A DNA stretch of 10,885 nucleotides, taken from assembly GCA_028877005.1 (NCBI GenBank), contig JAGWPI010000294.1:1-10885 (forward strand), written 5' to 3'. Made by a program: the position numbers and the translations under genes. Shown here piece by piece: positions 1-8,189 of the stretch. The stretch comes from Bacteroidota bacterium. GTDB lineage: Bacteria > Bacteroidota > Bacteroidia > Chitinophagales > Chitinophagaceae. The notes below the pieces were generated by a model. That model was not told the origin of the DNA. It worked only from the letters and a program-made list of their open reading frames with translations, and ran no database searches. Position 1 is the stretch's first letter. Every line of letters starts with the position of its first letter.

Positions 1-2111
1 CTACTATTGATAATACAGGCAAGATTACAGCAATCAGTGCAGGCACTACCACCATTACCTATATGGTAACCAATAGCAGTGGTTGCACAACGAGTGTGAG
101 TGCACCCATTACCATTATTGGTGTACAAAAAGCAAGTATAGAACTAAAAGATACTGGGAGTACCTGCCTGCCTTATGCTATTACTTTAGTAAATAAAACA
201 GCAGCAGCCACTAAATCTATTTGGTATTTCAGTGATGGTACTTCATTAGTGGGTGACAGTGTGCGTTACATTTTTAAGAATAATGGGGAATATGCGGTAA
301 AATTAAGGACTCAGTCTACCCAAGGCTGTACTTATGAAGATAGCATGCCAATTTCTGTTAAAGTACCTGAACGTACTGTTTCATTTAATAGTGGTTATAC
401 TTGTGCCAACAATAATGTAACATTTAATGCGGCTCTTATACCCGGCGATTCAGTTCGTTGGAATTTTGGAGATGGTACTTCCTTAATTACACAACAAAGC
501 AGAATACAACACAAGTACATTAATGGGGGTACGTTTATACCTACTGTTCAAGTAATTGCTGCCACTGGATGTACAATGCCTTTGTCTGTAAAAGACACAA
601 TTAAAGTAGATGCAATTAATGCTGATTTTACTTTACATGCTGTATTTGATTGCGGGAAAGCTACCTATCAATTCTTGGATTCAAGTAACTCTATTTTTGG
701 TATACAACAATGGACATGGTTAGCCAATAATCAACTGCTGGGCAATCAATCAGCACTTTCACAAGTGTATACTACAGAAGGTAATCACAATATTACATTG
801 GTGGTAAAAGGTAAATCAGGTTGCAGTGATACTACACAAGCTACGTATAATGTAAAAATTTATCAATATCCCAAAGCAAGTATTCAATCGGTGCAAGATG
901 TTTGTAGGACTGCTTTAATCAACTTTACAGGAAATGCAACTTCTCAAGATTCCATTATATATAAACAATGGGATTTGGGCAATGGTACAACATCAAAAGA
1001 TTCAATTACAGCAATTATTTATAATAATTCTGGTGATTATAAAGTAAAATATACCGTAAGTACCATTAATCATTGTGCTGATTCCGCTTTAAAACAAATT
1101 ACGGTACATGCTTTGCCAAAAGTAGCTGCCATGGCACCACAAAGAATTTGTAAAGGTGATTCTATACAATTAAATGTTTCCGGTGCTGAACGATATATTT
1201 GGAAAGATCAAAAAAATAATATTATATGTGAAAATTGTACAGTACCCACTGTTGCCCCTACTGCCAATACACAATATTATGTGGTAGGTTATAATGAGTT
1301 TGGCTGTAGTCAAATGAGCGCAACCAATATTACTGTTATCCAACCATTTAAACTGTTGGTATCACCTAATGATACTATTTGTTCCGGGCAGCAGAAACAA
1401 ATTATAGCCATAGGTGCCAATAATTATCAATGGGTAGCACCAGATGGTAGTAGCTTAGGAACCAGTTCTTCTTTGTATGTAAGTCCTACTAATTCTACCA
1501 CTTATTCAGTGATAGCTAAAGACAGTTATAATTGTTTTACTGATACAGGTAAAGTAAGCATTATAGTAGGTAATCCTACCCAAATTACAGTAGGTAAAGA
1601 CACTATTTTACAAGCAGGAGATGTTTACAATTTTAGAGCTGTTGCAGAAAAACAAGATATAAAACAATGGGCATGGAGTGGAGCCAACAATTTGTCATGT
1701 TACAATTGTCAGGAACCACAGGCAAAAATTTCTGATGATGCCTGTATTAGTTGTGTGGCTACGAATGTATATGGCTGTCAAAGTGCAGATACAATTTGTT
1801 TAAAAACTTTTTGTCCTACAGCAGAAATATATGTACCCAACGTATTTACCCCTGATGGTGATGGTATTAATGATGTACTAATGGTACAAGGGAAAGGAAT
1901 AAAAGTGATTAAGCACTTTATGATTTTTAATCGTTGGGGAGAGTTGTTGTTTGAGCGTAGCAATTTTATGCCGGGTGATCCCGCTTATGCATGGGATGGT
2001 AAAATTCGTGGAAAACCTGCAACACCAGATGTTTTTGTATATGTATGTGAAGTTTTATGTGAAAAAGGATTACCCAATATTTATAAAGGCAATGTTGCCA
2101 TCTTAAAATAA
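1..2111 (+). CDS. Large PKD/Ig-like repeat surface protein with T9SS type B (gliding motility-associated) C-terminal domain; 5'-truncated
   Basis: The frame is open from the left edge (first full codon at 3), so the ATG at 63 is internal and the true start lies outside the window. Counting residues from that ATG: the first visible stretch, IDNTGKITAISAGTTTITY (before residue 1), is the tail of a bacterial Ig-like repeat. Four PKD-like units follow at about 50-100, 128-180, 213-265 and 298-348 (WNFGDGTS, WDLGNGTT; each ends in a conserved GC or HC). Two or three Ig-like units follow at about 355-580, with typical phrases such as PTANTQYYV and PTNSTTYSV and cysteine pairs ICENC, LSCYNC and CISC. 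The last ~95 residues (588-682) form the type B sorting domain: VPNVFTPDGDGINDVL, FNRWGELLFE, AWDGKIRGKPATPDVFVY, ending GNVAILK. Family knowledge says such domains direct export through the T9SS to the cell surface, often for adhesins of the SprB kind. The ligand is unknown. The following PorP/SprF gene fits this role. Confidence 0.9.
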   Translation, partial: TIDNTGKITAISAGTTTITYMVTNSSGCTTSVSAPITIIGVQKASIELKDTGSTCLPYAITLVNKTAAATKSIWYFSDGTSLVGDSVRYIFKNNGEYAVKLRTQSTQGCTYEDSMPISVKVPERTVSFNSGYTCANNNVTFNAALIPGDSVRWNFGDGTSLITQQSRIQHKYINGGTFIPTVQVIAATGCTMPLSVKDTIKVDAINADFTLHAVFDCGKATYQFLDSSNSIFGIQQWTWLANNQLLGNQSALSQVYTTEGNHNITLVVKGKSGCSDTTQATYNVKIYQYPKASIQSVQDVCRTALINFTGNATSQDSIIYKQWDLGNGTTSKDSITAIIYNNSGDYKVKYTVSTINHCADSALKQITVHALPKVAAMAPQRICKGDSIQLNVSGAERYIWKDQKNNIICENCTVPTVAPTANTQYYVVGYNEFGCSQMSATNITVIQPFKLLVSPNDTICSGQQKQIIAIGANNYQWVAPDGSSLGTSSSLYVSPTNSTTYSVIAKDSYNCFTDTGKVSIIVGNPTQITVGKDTILQAGDVYNFRAVAEKQDIKQWAWSGANNLSCYNCQEPQAKISDDACISCVATNVYGCQSADTICLKTFCPTAEIYVPNVFTPDGDGINDVLMVQGKGIKVIKHFMIFNRWGELLFERSNFMPGDPAYAWDGKIRGKPATPDVFVYVCEVLCEKGLPNIYKGNVAILK

Positions 2112-2128
2112 AATAATAATAAAATGAC

Positions 2129-2173
2129 TGGATTTGGTTAATTTATCAAAAGGCAAAAGCCTCAAAAAATCCA
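2129..2173 (+). other. Nested inverted repeat in the adhesin-porP spacer
   Basis: In the 68-base spacer, TGGATTT (2129-2135) is the exact reverse complement of AAATCCA (2167-2173). It encloses a second small hairpin, AGGC (2151-2154), AAAA loop, GCCT (2159-2162). The outer arm ends six bases before the porP start codon. No T-run follows, so it does not look like a terminator. In RNA it could affect translation of the downstream gene or mark a processing site, but the stems are short and the region is AT-rich, so it may mean nothing. Confidence 0.3.
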
Positions 2174-2179
2174 ATAAAT

Positions 2180-3211
2180 ATGAAAAAATTCTACTCATCC
2201 TTTGTTTATTGCCTGTTATTGTTAATGTGTTGGCATAACGTCAATGCACAGGATTTAACATTTTCTCAATTTTATGAACAGCCATTATTACGCAATCCTG
2301 CATTAGCAGGTGTATTTACCGGCGATTTAAGGGTATCTACGGTATACCGCGATCAGTGGGCTAGTGTAACGGTGCCCTTTAGAACAGAAGCCATGAGTAT
2401 TGAATATAAAATGCCAATGCAAGGCAGCAATGATGTATTGACTTTAGGTTCGCAGATGACGCTGGATCAAGCAGGTGATATACAATTAAAACGTACGCAG
2501 TTTTTACCTGTGGTCAATTACAGCAAGTCATTAAGCGATGATAAAGATACCTATTTGTCTATTGCATTTATGGGTGGCCCTGTATACAGTCAATTTGATC
2601 CCACGCTAATTAAAACCGGGGATCAATACCAGGGTGGTTCCTATAATCCCAGTAATCCTACTTCACAAATTTTTGCTAATACAGGCTATAATTATTGGGA
2701 TTTAGCTACGGGTATTAGTTTTAGCAGTAGTTATGGTGATGCCGGTCGTTTTTATATAGGTGCCGGTCTTGCTCATTTTAATAAACCAGTTATTCACTCT
2801 GTAACAGGTACTGTTGAAAATTTTTTGTATCCTAAAATTACTTTTAATATGGGTGTAAATACACCTGTTACAGACAGAAATAGAATTATTGCTTTTGCAG
2901 ATTATTTTACCCAAAATGGGTATCGGCAATTATTAGGGGGCATATTATATGGCTTTGATTTTCAGAAATTTTATAATGATGATCCTTATACCATTTATTT
3001 TGGTAGTTTTTTACGATGGGGTGATGCTTTTGTTCCGGTTGTTAAAATGGATTTTAAGCACATGAGTGTGGGATTGAGTTATGATGTTAATGTTTCTAAA
3101 CTAAAAACAGTATCTAATTATAGAGGCGGCTTTGAATTAACAGCCTCATATCATGGGTTTTTAAAAGTTAGAAATAGTACTTTAGATAAGCTAAGGTGTA
3201 CCAGATTCTAA
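2180..3211 (+). CDS. PorP/SprF family type IX secretion outer-membrane protein
   Basis: A 343-residue protein, normal length for the family. It has an N-terminal signal peptide (about 1-23, hydrophobic CLLLLMCW, cleavage likely after VNA). The mature start carries the family hallmark: DLTFSQFYEQPLLRNPALAG (25-44), then YRDQWASVTVPF (56-67). The rest is alternating short strands with Gly/aromatic residues, as expected for an outer-membrane beta barrel. The C-terminus CTRF resembles the CPRF ending common in these proteins. The start at 2180 is supported by the signal peptide. SprF-type proteins are needed for export or surface attachment of the type B sorting-domain protein encoded next to them, and the gene directly upstream encodes exactly such a protein, so this is probably its dedicated partner. 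The general PorP of the T9SS machine is normally in a different gene cluster, so the symbol is left empty. Confidence 0.93.
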   Translation: MKKFYSSFVYCLLLLMCWHNVNAQDLTFSQFYEQPLLRNPALAGVFTGDLRVSTVYRDQWASVTVPFRTEAMSIEYKMPMQGSNDVLTLGSQMTLDQAGDIQLKRTQFLPVVNYSKSLSDDKDTYLSIAFMGGPVYSQFDPTLIKTGDQYQGGSYNPSNPTSQIFANTGYNYWDLATGISFSSSYGDAGRFYIGAGLAHFNKPVIHSVTGTVENFLYPKITFNMGVNTPVTDRNRIIAFADYFTQNGYRQLLGGILYGFDFQKFYNDDPYTIYFGSFLRWGDAFVPVVKMDFKHMSVGLSYDVNVSKLKTVSNYRGGFELTASYHGFLKVRNSTLDKLRCTRF

Positions 3212-3237
3212 CATACATCAGATGCTATATTTTTATT

Positions 3238-3264
3238 AAATCCTGCTTTATGCAGGTTTTTTTA
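3238..3264 (+). terminator. Intrinsic terminator after the porP/sprF-like gene
   Basis: CCTGC (3242-3246), loop TTTAT, GCAGG (3252-3256), followed immediately by seven T (3257-3263). An AAA on the 5' side (3238-3240) can extend the stem past one T-T mismatch. It sits 27 bases after the stop codon, which suits the end of the adhesin-porP transcription unit. Confidence 0.75.
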
Positions 3265-3277
3265 TGTTTTTTTTGCA

Positions 3278-3314
3278 AAAATGCGCAAATCTCACACGTT
3301 TATTAAAATGCGCA
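3278..3314. repeat. Paired AAAATGCGCA direct repeats around palindromic TGCGCA
   Basis: The 10-mer AAAATGCGCA occurs at 3278-3287 and again at 3305-3314, a start-to-start distance of 27 bases. Each contains the self-complementary hexamer TGCGCA. They are nearly the only GC-rich words in this AT-rich spacer and lie upstream of the first susC promoter candidate. They could be operator sites for a regulator; no regulator gene is visible. The rest of the spacer 3212-3448 holds only the terminator before them and the promoter candidate after them. Confidence 0.35.
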
Positions 3315-3385
3315 TATATTACTAGATAAATATTAAACTTATCCTTAAGTCTTTGTTTAATCACTAAAAAGTACTAAAAATTTTT

Positions 3386-3417
3386 TTTGGAATGTTAATA
3401 TTTTATTAATAATATTG
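3386..3417 (+). promoter_or_regulatory. Candidate Bacteroidota sigma-ABfr-type promoter for the susC-susD operon
   Basis: TTTG at 3386-3389 is followed after 20 bases by TAATATTG at 3410-3417. This matches the known Bacteroidota arrangement of a TTTG box near -33 and TAnnTTTG near -7 with a spacer of about 19-21 bases; the -7 box has one mismatch (A for the first T). Transcription would start near 3424 and give a leader of roughly 25 bases. No extracytoplasmic-function sigma/anti-sigma pair, commonly linked to such operons, is in view. AT-rich sequence makes chance matches likely. Confidence 0.4.
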
Positions 3418-3448
3418 TTTCATTAACCAAAATTAAAACCCTGCATAC

Positions 3449-6400
3449 ATGAGAAAATTTTATTTCTTGTTATTATGCTTGTGCTTAACAGCAGGCCAAG
3501 TATTTGCACAAAACCGCACTATTACCGGCAAGGTTACCGATGAAAAAGGTGAACCATTGGTGGGAGTTTCTATTAATGCTTTAGGAGGCGATAAAAAAGT
3601 ATTCGCTACCGCTGTTACTCAGTCGGGTGGCATTTATTCAATTCAAGTTTCTGAAAAAGTAAAAGGGCTTCAATTTAGCCATGTTGGATTAGATGAACAA
3701 TATATTCCGGTAGGGAATAAAGGAATTATAAATTTATCATTATCCTCTTCCAGTAAAGACTTATCTGAAGTTGTGGTAACGGGGTATGGATTGCAAAAAA
3801 AATCTAATTCTACTGCTGCGGTTGTAAAGGTTGGAGGTGAGCAATTAGCCGATAAGCCATTTGGATCAATTGATCAAATGCTACAAGGTGCTGCAGCAGG
3901 TGTTCAGTCTGTAGCTTCAACAGGTCAGCCAGGTGCTAATCAACAAATTAGGATTAGAGGAGTAGGTTCTTTTTCATTAAGTGCATCACAGCCACTATAT
4001 GTAATTGATGGGGTTGTAATGAATGGAGGTGATTTATCTAATGGTAACGGGGGTGGTTTTAACATAAACCCAAGCACCAATGTATTAGCTACATTAAATG
4101 CAGACGATATAGAAAGTGTATCTATTTTAAAGGATGCAGCAGCAACCTCTATTTATGGTTCAAGAGGGGGCAATGGGGTAATAATTATTACAACCAAGAG
4201 TGGAAAAATGGGAAAAACACAATTTAATGTAAGCGCTGAATATGGTAATAATAATGTAATTGCACCACCCGCTGCCGGAAGAGCTTTACAAGCTGCAGAT
4301 TGGTTTACGTTATTAAAAGAGGGATTAGTTAATAATAATTCAAGCCAAACCACTATCAATAATACCCTGGCTTCTTATGGTTATGGTAATGGTGTGGATA
4401 TACATTGGTTTGATTTAGTAACACAAACAGGTATTCAAAATCAATATAATTTAAGTGCCTCCGGTGGCGATGGTAAAACAAAATATTTTATTTCAGGGGG
4501 CTATTTTAAACAACAAGGTACTACCATAGCTACAGATTTAACAAGATACAGCGGCAATATAAAAATAACACATGCTGCAACCGACCGATTAAGTTTTACT
4601 ACAAAAGTAACCGTTGGTGATGTTGTACAAAACTCTGCATTGGCATCTAGTGGTATTTCAGGTGGCGGAGGATATTTTGGTAATCCAGGTTATGTTTCAT
4701 TGGTATTAAGGCCTACACAAAATCCTTTTAATCCCGATGGAACATTAAATATTTCCGGAAACAATTTTGGCTTTCCTGCTCATTACAATCCACTATACAT
4801 AGCAGCAAATGATAAAAGGTGGTTAAAAGCACTAACTATTTTAGGTTCAGAAAATATAGAATACAAAATATGGAAATCTTTGAAATTTACCAGTAACCTA
4901 GGATTACAATACAATGGTAATGAAGAGTACCAATTTAACAACCAATTTCATGGGGATGGTTCAGGTACTGCCGGCTATGCATTATCTATATATACAAGAA
5001 ATTTTTTGTGGAATTGGTATAATCAATTCGACTATCATTTTGATATAAATAAGAATAAGAAGTTTTATGCAGATGTAAAGGTGGGTTACGAAGCTACCCG
5101 CAACGCATTTTTGCAACAACAAGGTTCTGCGCAAAGTTTTCCGCCTAAGTTAGACTTGTATTCTTCTCAAAATGCTGCTACCTCTACATTGGGTATTCAG
5201 TTATCCTCTGATTATGCATTTACAGGGGCATATTCAAATGCAAATATCAGTTATGACGATCGTTATTCTTTGTACGGAAGTTTTAGAAGAGACGGTTCTT
5301 CACGCTTTGGTAGCAAAAACCCATATGGAAATTTCTATTCTGTTGGTTTTGCTTGGAATGTTATGAATGAAAATTTTATGAAAAGCATGACAGCTATTAC
5401 TAATTTAAAAGTAAGAGCATCCTATGGTACCAATGGTAATGCAGAAATTGGTAACTATCAATGGAGACCTTCGTATGGTTTTGGATATAATTACAATGGT
5501 GTTGCCGGTGGTACTTTTAATAATATAGGAAACATTAATTTAACTTGGGAACAAAACAAACAATTTGATGTTGGGGTGGATGTAAGCTTATTTAAAAATA
5601 GAATAAACATAACTGCTGATTATTACAAAAGAAAAACTGACGGCTCATTGTTAAGTCAGCAAATATCGCGTACTACCGGTTTTACGGGCGTAATTAGTAA
5701 TTTAGGCGGCTTAGAAAATAAAGGAATTGAGTTCTCCATTTCTCTTATCCCTATTCAAACAAAAGACTTTAGCTGGCAAATTAATTTTAACTATTCGCAT
5801 AATAAAAATTATGTAAGTAGCTTACCCACAGGCGATCAATATAACCCGCAAAGCAGTAGTTTTTTAATGCGTGTAGGGCAACCATTTTATTCTTTTTACA
5901 CACGTGGTTGGGCCGGTGTAGATCCTAATACAGGAAGTCCTCTTTGGTACACCGATAGTACAAAGTCTGCTACTACTACATCCTTTGCATCTGCTAAGTT
6001 ATTTTTAGTGGGCAAATCAGCTTCTCCTACTGATTTTGGTGGCTTAGGCAATACATTCACATACAAGAACTTTACATTTGGAATTGACTTTTATTATAAT
6101 TACGGCAATTATATCATCGACAACTATGCAAGGTTCTTTACAGATGGTAGTTTCCCAACACGTGGTAAATATGCTTTTATGATGAATCGCTGGCAGAAAA
6201 AAGGAGATATTACCAATGTACCCAAATATATATATGGCGATCCTAGGAATGGTGCAAGTGGTTCAGACCGAATTATTTATAAAGGCGATTATATCCGTTT
6301 ACGGAATTTGCAAGTTGGCTATCGTTTAACCAATAAAGCAGTATTAAATAAATTACATTTATCTGCAATGGCATTTTATGTGAGAGGAAGTAATCTTTGG

Positions 6401-6517
6401 ACCAAAATTTATGACAATAATTTAACCAGCGATCCTGAACAAGGCGTACAAGGCTTTAATAACCAATCTGTTGCTCCGTCAAAATCTGTAACAGTAGGAT
6501 TAAATGTAACCTTTTAA
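3449..6517 (+). CDS. SusC/RagA family TonB-linked outer-membrane transporter
   Basis: A complete 1022-residue protein, normal for the family. In order it has: a signal peptide (1-20, cut likely before Gln21 in VFAQ); an N-terminal carboxypeptidase-regulatory-like extension (about 23-102, ITGKVTDEKGEPLVGVSI); a SusC-type TonB-box region SEVVVTGYG (106-114); a plug domain (about 120-252) with IRIRGVGSFS, PLYVIDGVV and the signature LKDAAATSIYGSRGGNG (227-243); then a large beta barrel with RRDGSSRFG and YGNFYSVGFAWN. It ends VTVGLNVTF, with the usual terminal Phe for barrel assembly. The ATG at 3449 is fixed by the signal peptide. It should import a large ligand, often an oligosaccharide or peptide, across the outer membrane using TonB energy, with the SusD-like lipoprotein encoded 27 bases downstream as its lid. 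The substrate cannot be told, because no degradative enzyme is adjacent. Confidence 0.96.
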   Translation: MRKFYFLLLCLCLTAGQVFAQNRTITGKVTDEKGEPLVGVSINALGGDKKVFATAVTQSGGIYSIQVSEKVKGLQFSHVGLDEQYIPVGNKGIINLSLSSSSKDLSEVVVTGYGLQKKSNSTAAVVKVGGEQLADKPFGSIDQMLQGAAAGVQSVASTGQPGANQQIRIRGVGSFSLSASQPLYVIDGVVMNGGDLSNGNGGGFNINPSTNVLATLNADDIESVSILKDAAATSIYGSRGGNGVIIITTKSGKMGKTQFNVSAEYGNNNVIAPPAAGRALQAADWFTLLKEGLVNNNSSQTTINNTLASYGYGNGVDIHWFDLVTQTGIQNQYNLSASGGDGKTKYFISGGYFKQQGTTIATDLTRYSGNIKITHAATDRLSFTTKVTVGDVVQNSALASSGISGGGGYFGNPGYVSLVLRPTQNPFNPDGTLNISGNNFGFPAHYNPLYIAANDKRWLKALTILGSENIEYKIWKSLKFTSNLGLQYNGNEEYQFNNQFHGDGSGTAGYALSIYTRNFLWNWYNQFDYHFDINKNKKFYADVKVGYEATRNAFLQQQGSAQSFPPKLDLYSSQNAATSTLGIQLSSDYAFTGAYSNANISYDDRYSLYGSFRRDGSSRFGSKNPYGNFYSVGFAWNVMNENFMKSMTAITNLKVRASYGTNGNAEIGNYQWRPSYGFGYNYNGVAGGTFNNIGNINLTWEQNKQFDVGVDVSLFKNRINITADYYKRKTDGSLLSQQISRTTGFTGVISNLGGLENKGIEFSISLIPIQTKDFSWQINFNYSHNKNYVSSLPTGDQYNPQSSSFLMRVGQPFYSFYTRGWAGVDPNTGSPLWYTDSTKSATTTSFASAKLFLVGKSASPTDFGGLGNTFTYKNFTFGIDFYYNYGNYIIDNYARFFTDGSFPTRGKYAFMMNRWQKKGDITNVPKYIYGDPRNGASGSDRIIYKGDYIRLRNLQVGYRLTNKAVLNKLHLSAMAFYVRGSNLWTKIYDNNLTSDPEQGVQGFNNQSVAPSKSVTVGLNVTF

Positions 6518-6544
6518 ATTGTATTTATCTTAAAATTTCAGACA

Positions 6545-8029
6545 ATGAAAAAAAATATATCATATAATCAACTTTCAAAACTTTTTCTTTTATGTGGGGT
6601 GTTGTTCTTATCAGCCTGCCAAAAAAGTTTTCTCGATTTAAAACCATATAATGCTTCTGTATTAAGCGATGCCATTAAATCAGAAGCCGATTTAAATGCA
6701 GCAGTAAATGGTTTGTATGCCTCATTAAGAGCAACCGATTTTTATGGTAGAACCTTTGCAGTAAAAGGAGACTTAATGTCCGATCATGCATTCCTTTCAA
6801 GTCAAAACTCCGGTCGTTATACAGGGTTCAATTTATATAATATGGTGGTTACCGATGGTTATGCCAGCAACATTTGGTTTAATGCATATCAGGCCATTAA
6901 AAATGCCAATTTAATCATCAATTCCGGGCTGGCTATTACTAACGACAATATCAGTCAATTATACTCCGAAGCTTATGCTATAAGAGGTATGGTATATTTT
7001 GATTTATGCAGGAATTTTGCTTTGCCTTATGCAAAAGACCCTAACGGCCCGGGTGTACCTATTGTACTTGCATTTGATCAGAATGCAAAACCCGCTCGCA
7101 GCGCCATTAAAGACGTTTATGCACAAGCTTTGGCCGATTTAAATAAAGCTTATGCTTTGGCTAAATTTAATCAGGGTAGTACAATGACTTTTTTGAGTAC
7201 CGGCCAAACCCGAAGTGTGAATTCTTCCTTCTGTTCTAAGTATGCCATTTCAGGTTTATTAGCGAAAGTATATCAGCACATGGGAGATTGGACAAATGCT
7301 AAAAATGCCGCATTAGATGTGGTAAATAATGGTGGCTTTACCCTAACTCCAAGTTCCGGGTTGGTGAATTATTGGAAGGGAACAACACCAAGAACAGACA
7401 GAGTTGAAACGATGTTTGAAGTAACTTCAGACGCTAACAACAGTGTTGCAGACGGTACTCTGGCCAATCTTTACGTACCGAAACCCATTGGTAGTTATGG
7501 TGACATTTTAGCAACACAAGATTTTTATAATTCCCATACATTAACGGATGCCAGAAGGCAGTTGTACAATCCAAGCACCCGTTCAGGTCAGTTAGGTATA
7601 GCGTATTACATCACCAAATATCCTATTGACCCCATTAATTATGATGATGTAAAAATAGTTCGTTATGCCGAGGTTTTACTAATATTAGCTGAAGCTTACT
7701 ACAACACAAACGATTTTGTGAATGCGTTAAAATACTTGAATATGGTGGCTATGCAACGCGATCCCGCTTTTGCAGGTTATACATCTACCGGCCCTCAAAT
7801 TTTGGAAGATATATTAACAGAAAGAGGAAAAGAATTAGCTTGGGAAGGCTATCGGTTTTGGGATTTTTACCGATTACAGCGTTCTTTTATCAAACCACAG
7901 GCGCAGGATGCAAGCAATGCTATTATACAAAGCTTAAATGTAACCCCTGCTACCTTAAATATCATCTTTCCTATACCAAAAGATGAGGTATTGGTAAATC
8001 CTAATATTGCACAAAACAACGGCTATTAA
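6545..8029 (+). CDS. SusD/RagB family substrate-binding outer-membrane lipoprotein
   Basis: A complete 494-residue protein, typical length. The N-terminus is a lipoprotein signal with lipobox LSAC, so Cys25 should be acylated and the mature protein begins CQKSFLDLKP. The N-terminal SusD-like part includes SEADLNAAVNGLYASL (46-61) and the helical TPR-like segment around AYAIRGMVYFDLCRNFALPY (143-162). The C-terminal SusD/RagB part has VRYAEVLLILAEAYYNT (372-388), the conserved LTERGKELAWEGYRFWDFYR (424-443) and the standard ending FPIPKDEVLVNPNIAQNNGY. It is expected to sit on the outer face of the outer membrane, capping the SusC barrel and helping to bind the ligand. The 27-base spacing from the upstream susC and the terminator just after it indicate a two-gene operon. 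The substrate is unknown. Confidence 0.96.
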   Translation: MKKNISYNQLSKLFLLCGVLFLSACQKSFLDLKPYNASVLSDAIKSEADLNAAVNGLYASLRATDFYGRTFAVKGDLMSDHAFLSSQNSGRYTGFNLYNMVVTDGYASNIWFNAYQAIKNANLIINSGLAITNDNISQLYSEAYAIRGMVYFDLCRNFALPYAKDPNGPGVPIVLAFDQNAKPARSAIKDVYAQALADLNKAYALAKFNQGSTMTFLSTGQTRSVNSSFCSKYAISGLLAKVYQHMGDWTNAKNAALDVVNNGGFTLTPSSGLVNYWKGTTPRTDRVETMFEVTSDANNSVADGTLANLYVPKPIGSYGDILATQDFYNSHTLTDARRQLYNPSTRSGQLGIAYYITKYPIDPINYDDVKIVRYAEVLLILAEAYYNTNDFVNALKYLNMVAMQRDPAFAGYTSTGPQILEDILTERGKELAWEGYRFWDFYRLQRSFIKPQAQDASNAIIQSLNVTPATLNIIFPIPKDEVLVNPNIAQNNGY

Positions 8030-8050
8030 ATATTTAATTTATCGTTTTTT

Positions 8051-8082
8051 AAAAGGGCCAAATTAAATTTTGGCCTTTTTTT
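8051..8082 (+). terminator. Intrinsic terminator of the susC-susD operon
   Basis: AAAAGGGCCAAA (8051-8062) pairs with TTTGGCCTTTTT (8069-8080) over 12 base pairs with one G-U wobble and a six-base loop. The T-run 8076-8082 forms the tail. The run of T before the hairpin (8045-8050) means it could also act on the opposite strand. It begins 21 bases after the susD stop and implies that the following susC copy needs its own promoter. Confidence 0.85.
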
Positions 8083-8092
8083 ATTTTCAATC

Positions 8093-8115
8093 CAACATTT
8101 TAATAAAAAATGTTG
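8093..8115. repeat. Perfect 9-bp inverted repeat between susD and the second susC
   Basis: CAACATTTT (8093-8101) and AAAATGTTG (8107-8115) are exact reverse complements with a five-base AATAA loop. No T-run follows on the + strand. It lies just past the operon terminator and about 65 bases before the second susC start, so it could be an operator, part of a leader, or a minor hairpin. The rest of the spacer 8030-8180 is AT-rich; apart from the operon terminator it shows only a weak -7-like TAATTTTT at 8153-8160 without a good -33 partner. Confidence 0.4.
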
Positions 8116-8159
8116 CCCTAAATACTTTTTAATTAAATTGCTACTAAATTTTTAATTTT

Positions 8160-8189
8160 TTAACCCAAAACTAAACGTACATGAGAAAA
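8160..8189 (+). repeat. Leader sequence shared with the first susC
   Basis: The DNA just before the start, TTAACC-CAAAACTAAA-..-TACATGAGAAAA, closely matches that before the first susC (3423-3457: TTAACC-AAAATTAAA-..-TACATGAGAAAA), with a spacing five bases shorter between TTAACC and ATG. The match supports the ATG at 8181 as the original start of the second copy and shows that the two genes have related 5' ends. Confidence 0.6.

Noticed and set aside
2124..2141. Five-codon ORF (MTGFG) in the adhesin-porP spacer
   Set aside because: Too short and without any supporting signal; expected by chance.
1778..2929. Minus-strand open frames at 1778-1963 and 2702-2929
   Set aside because: Both are antisense to strongly supported genes and show no domain or signal.
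3396..3417. AT-only palindromes (AATATT at 3397-3402 and 3411-3416)
   Set aside because: Such words are common by chance in this AT-rich spacer; one overlaps the promoter -7 candidate but adds no evidence.
4153..5366. Open frames at 4153-4359 (minus) and 5172-5366 (plus) within the first susC
   Set aside because: Out-of-frame shadows of an intact SusC coding sequence.
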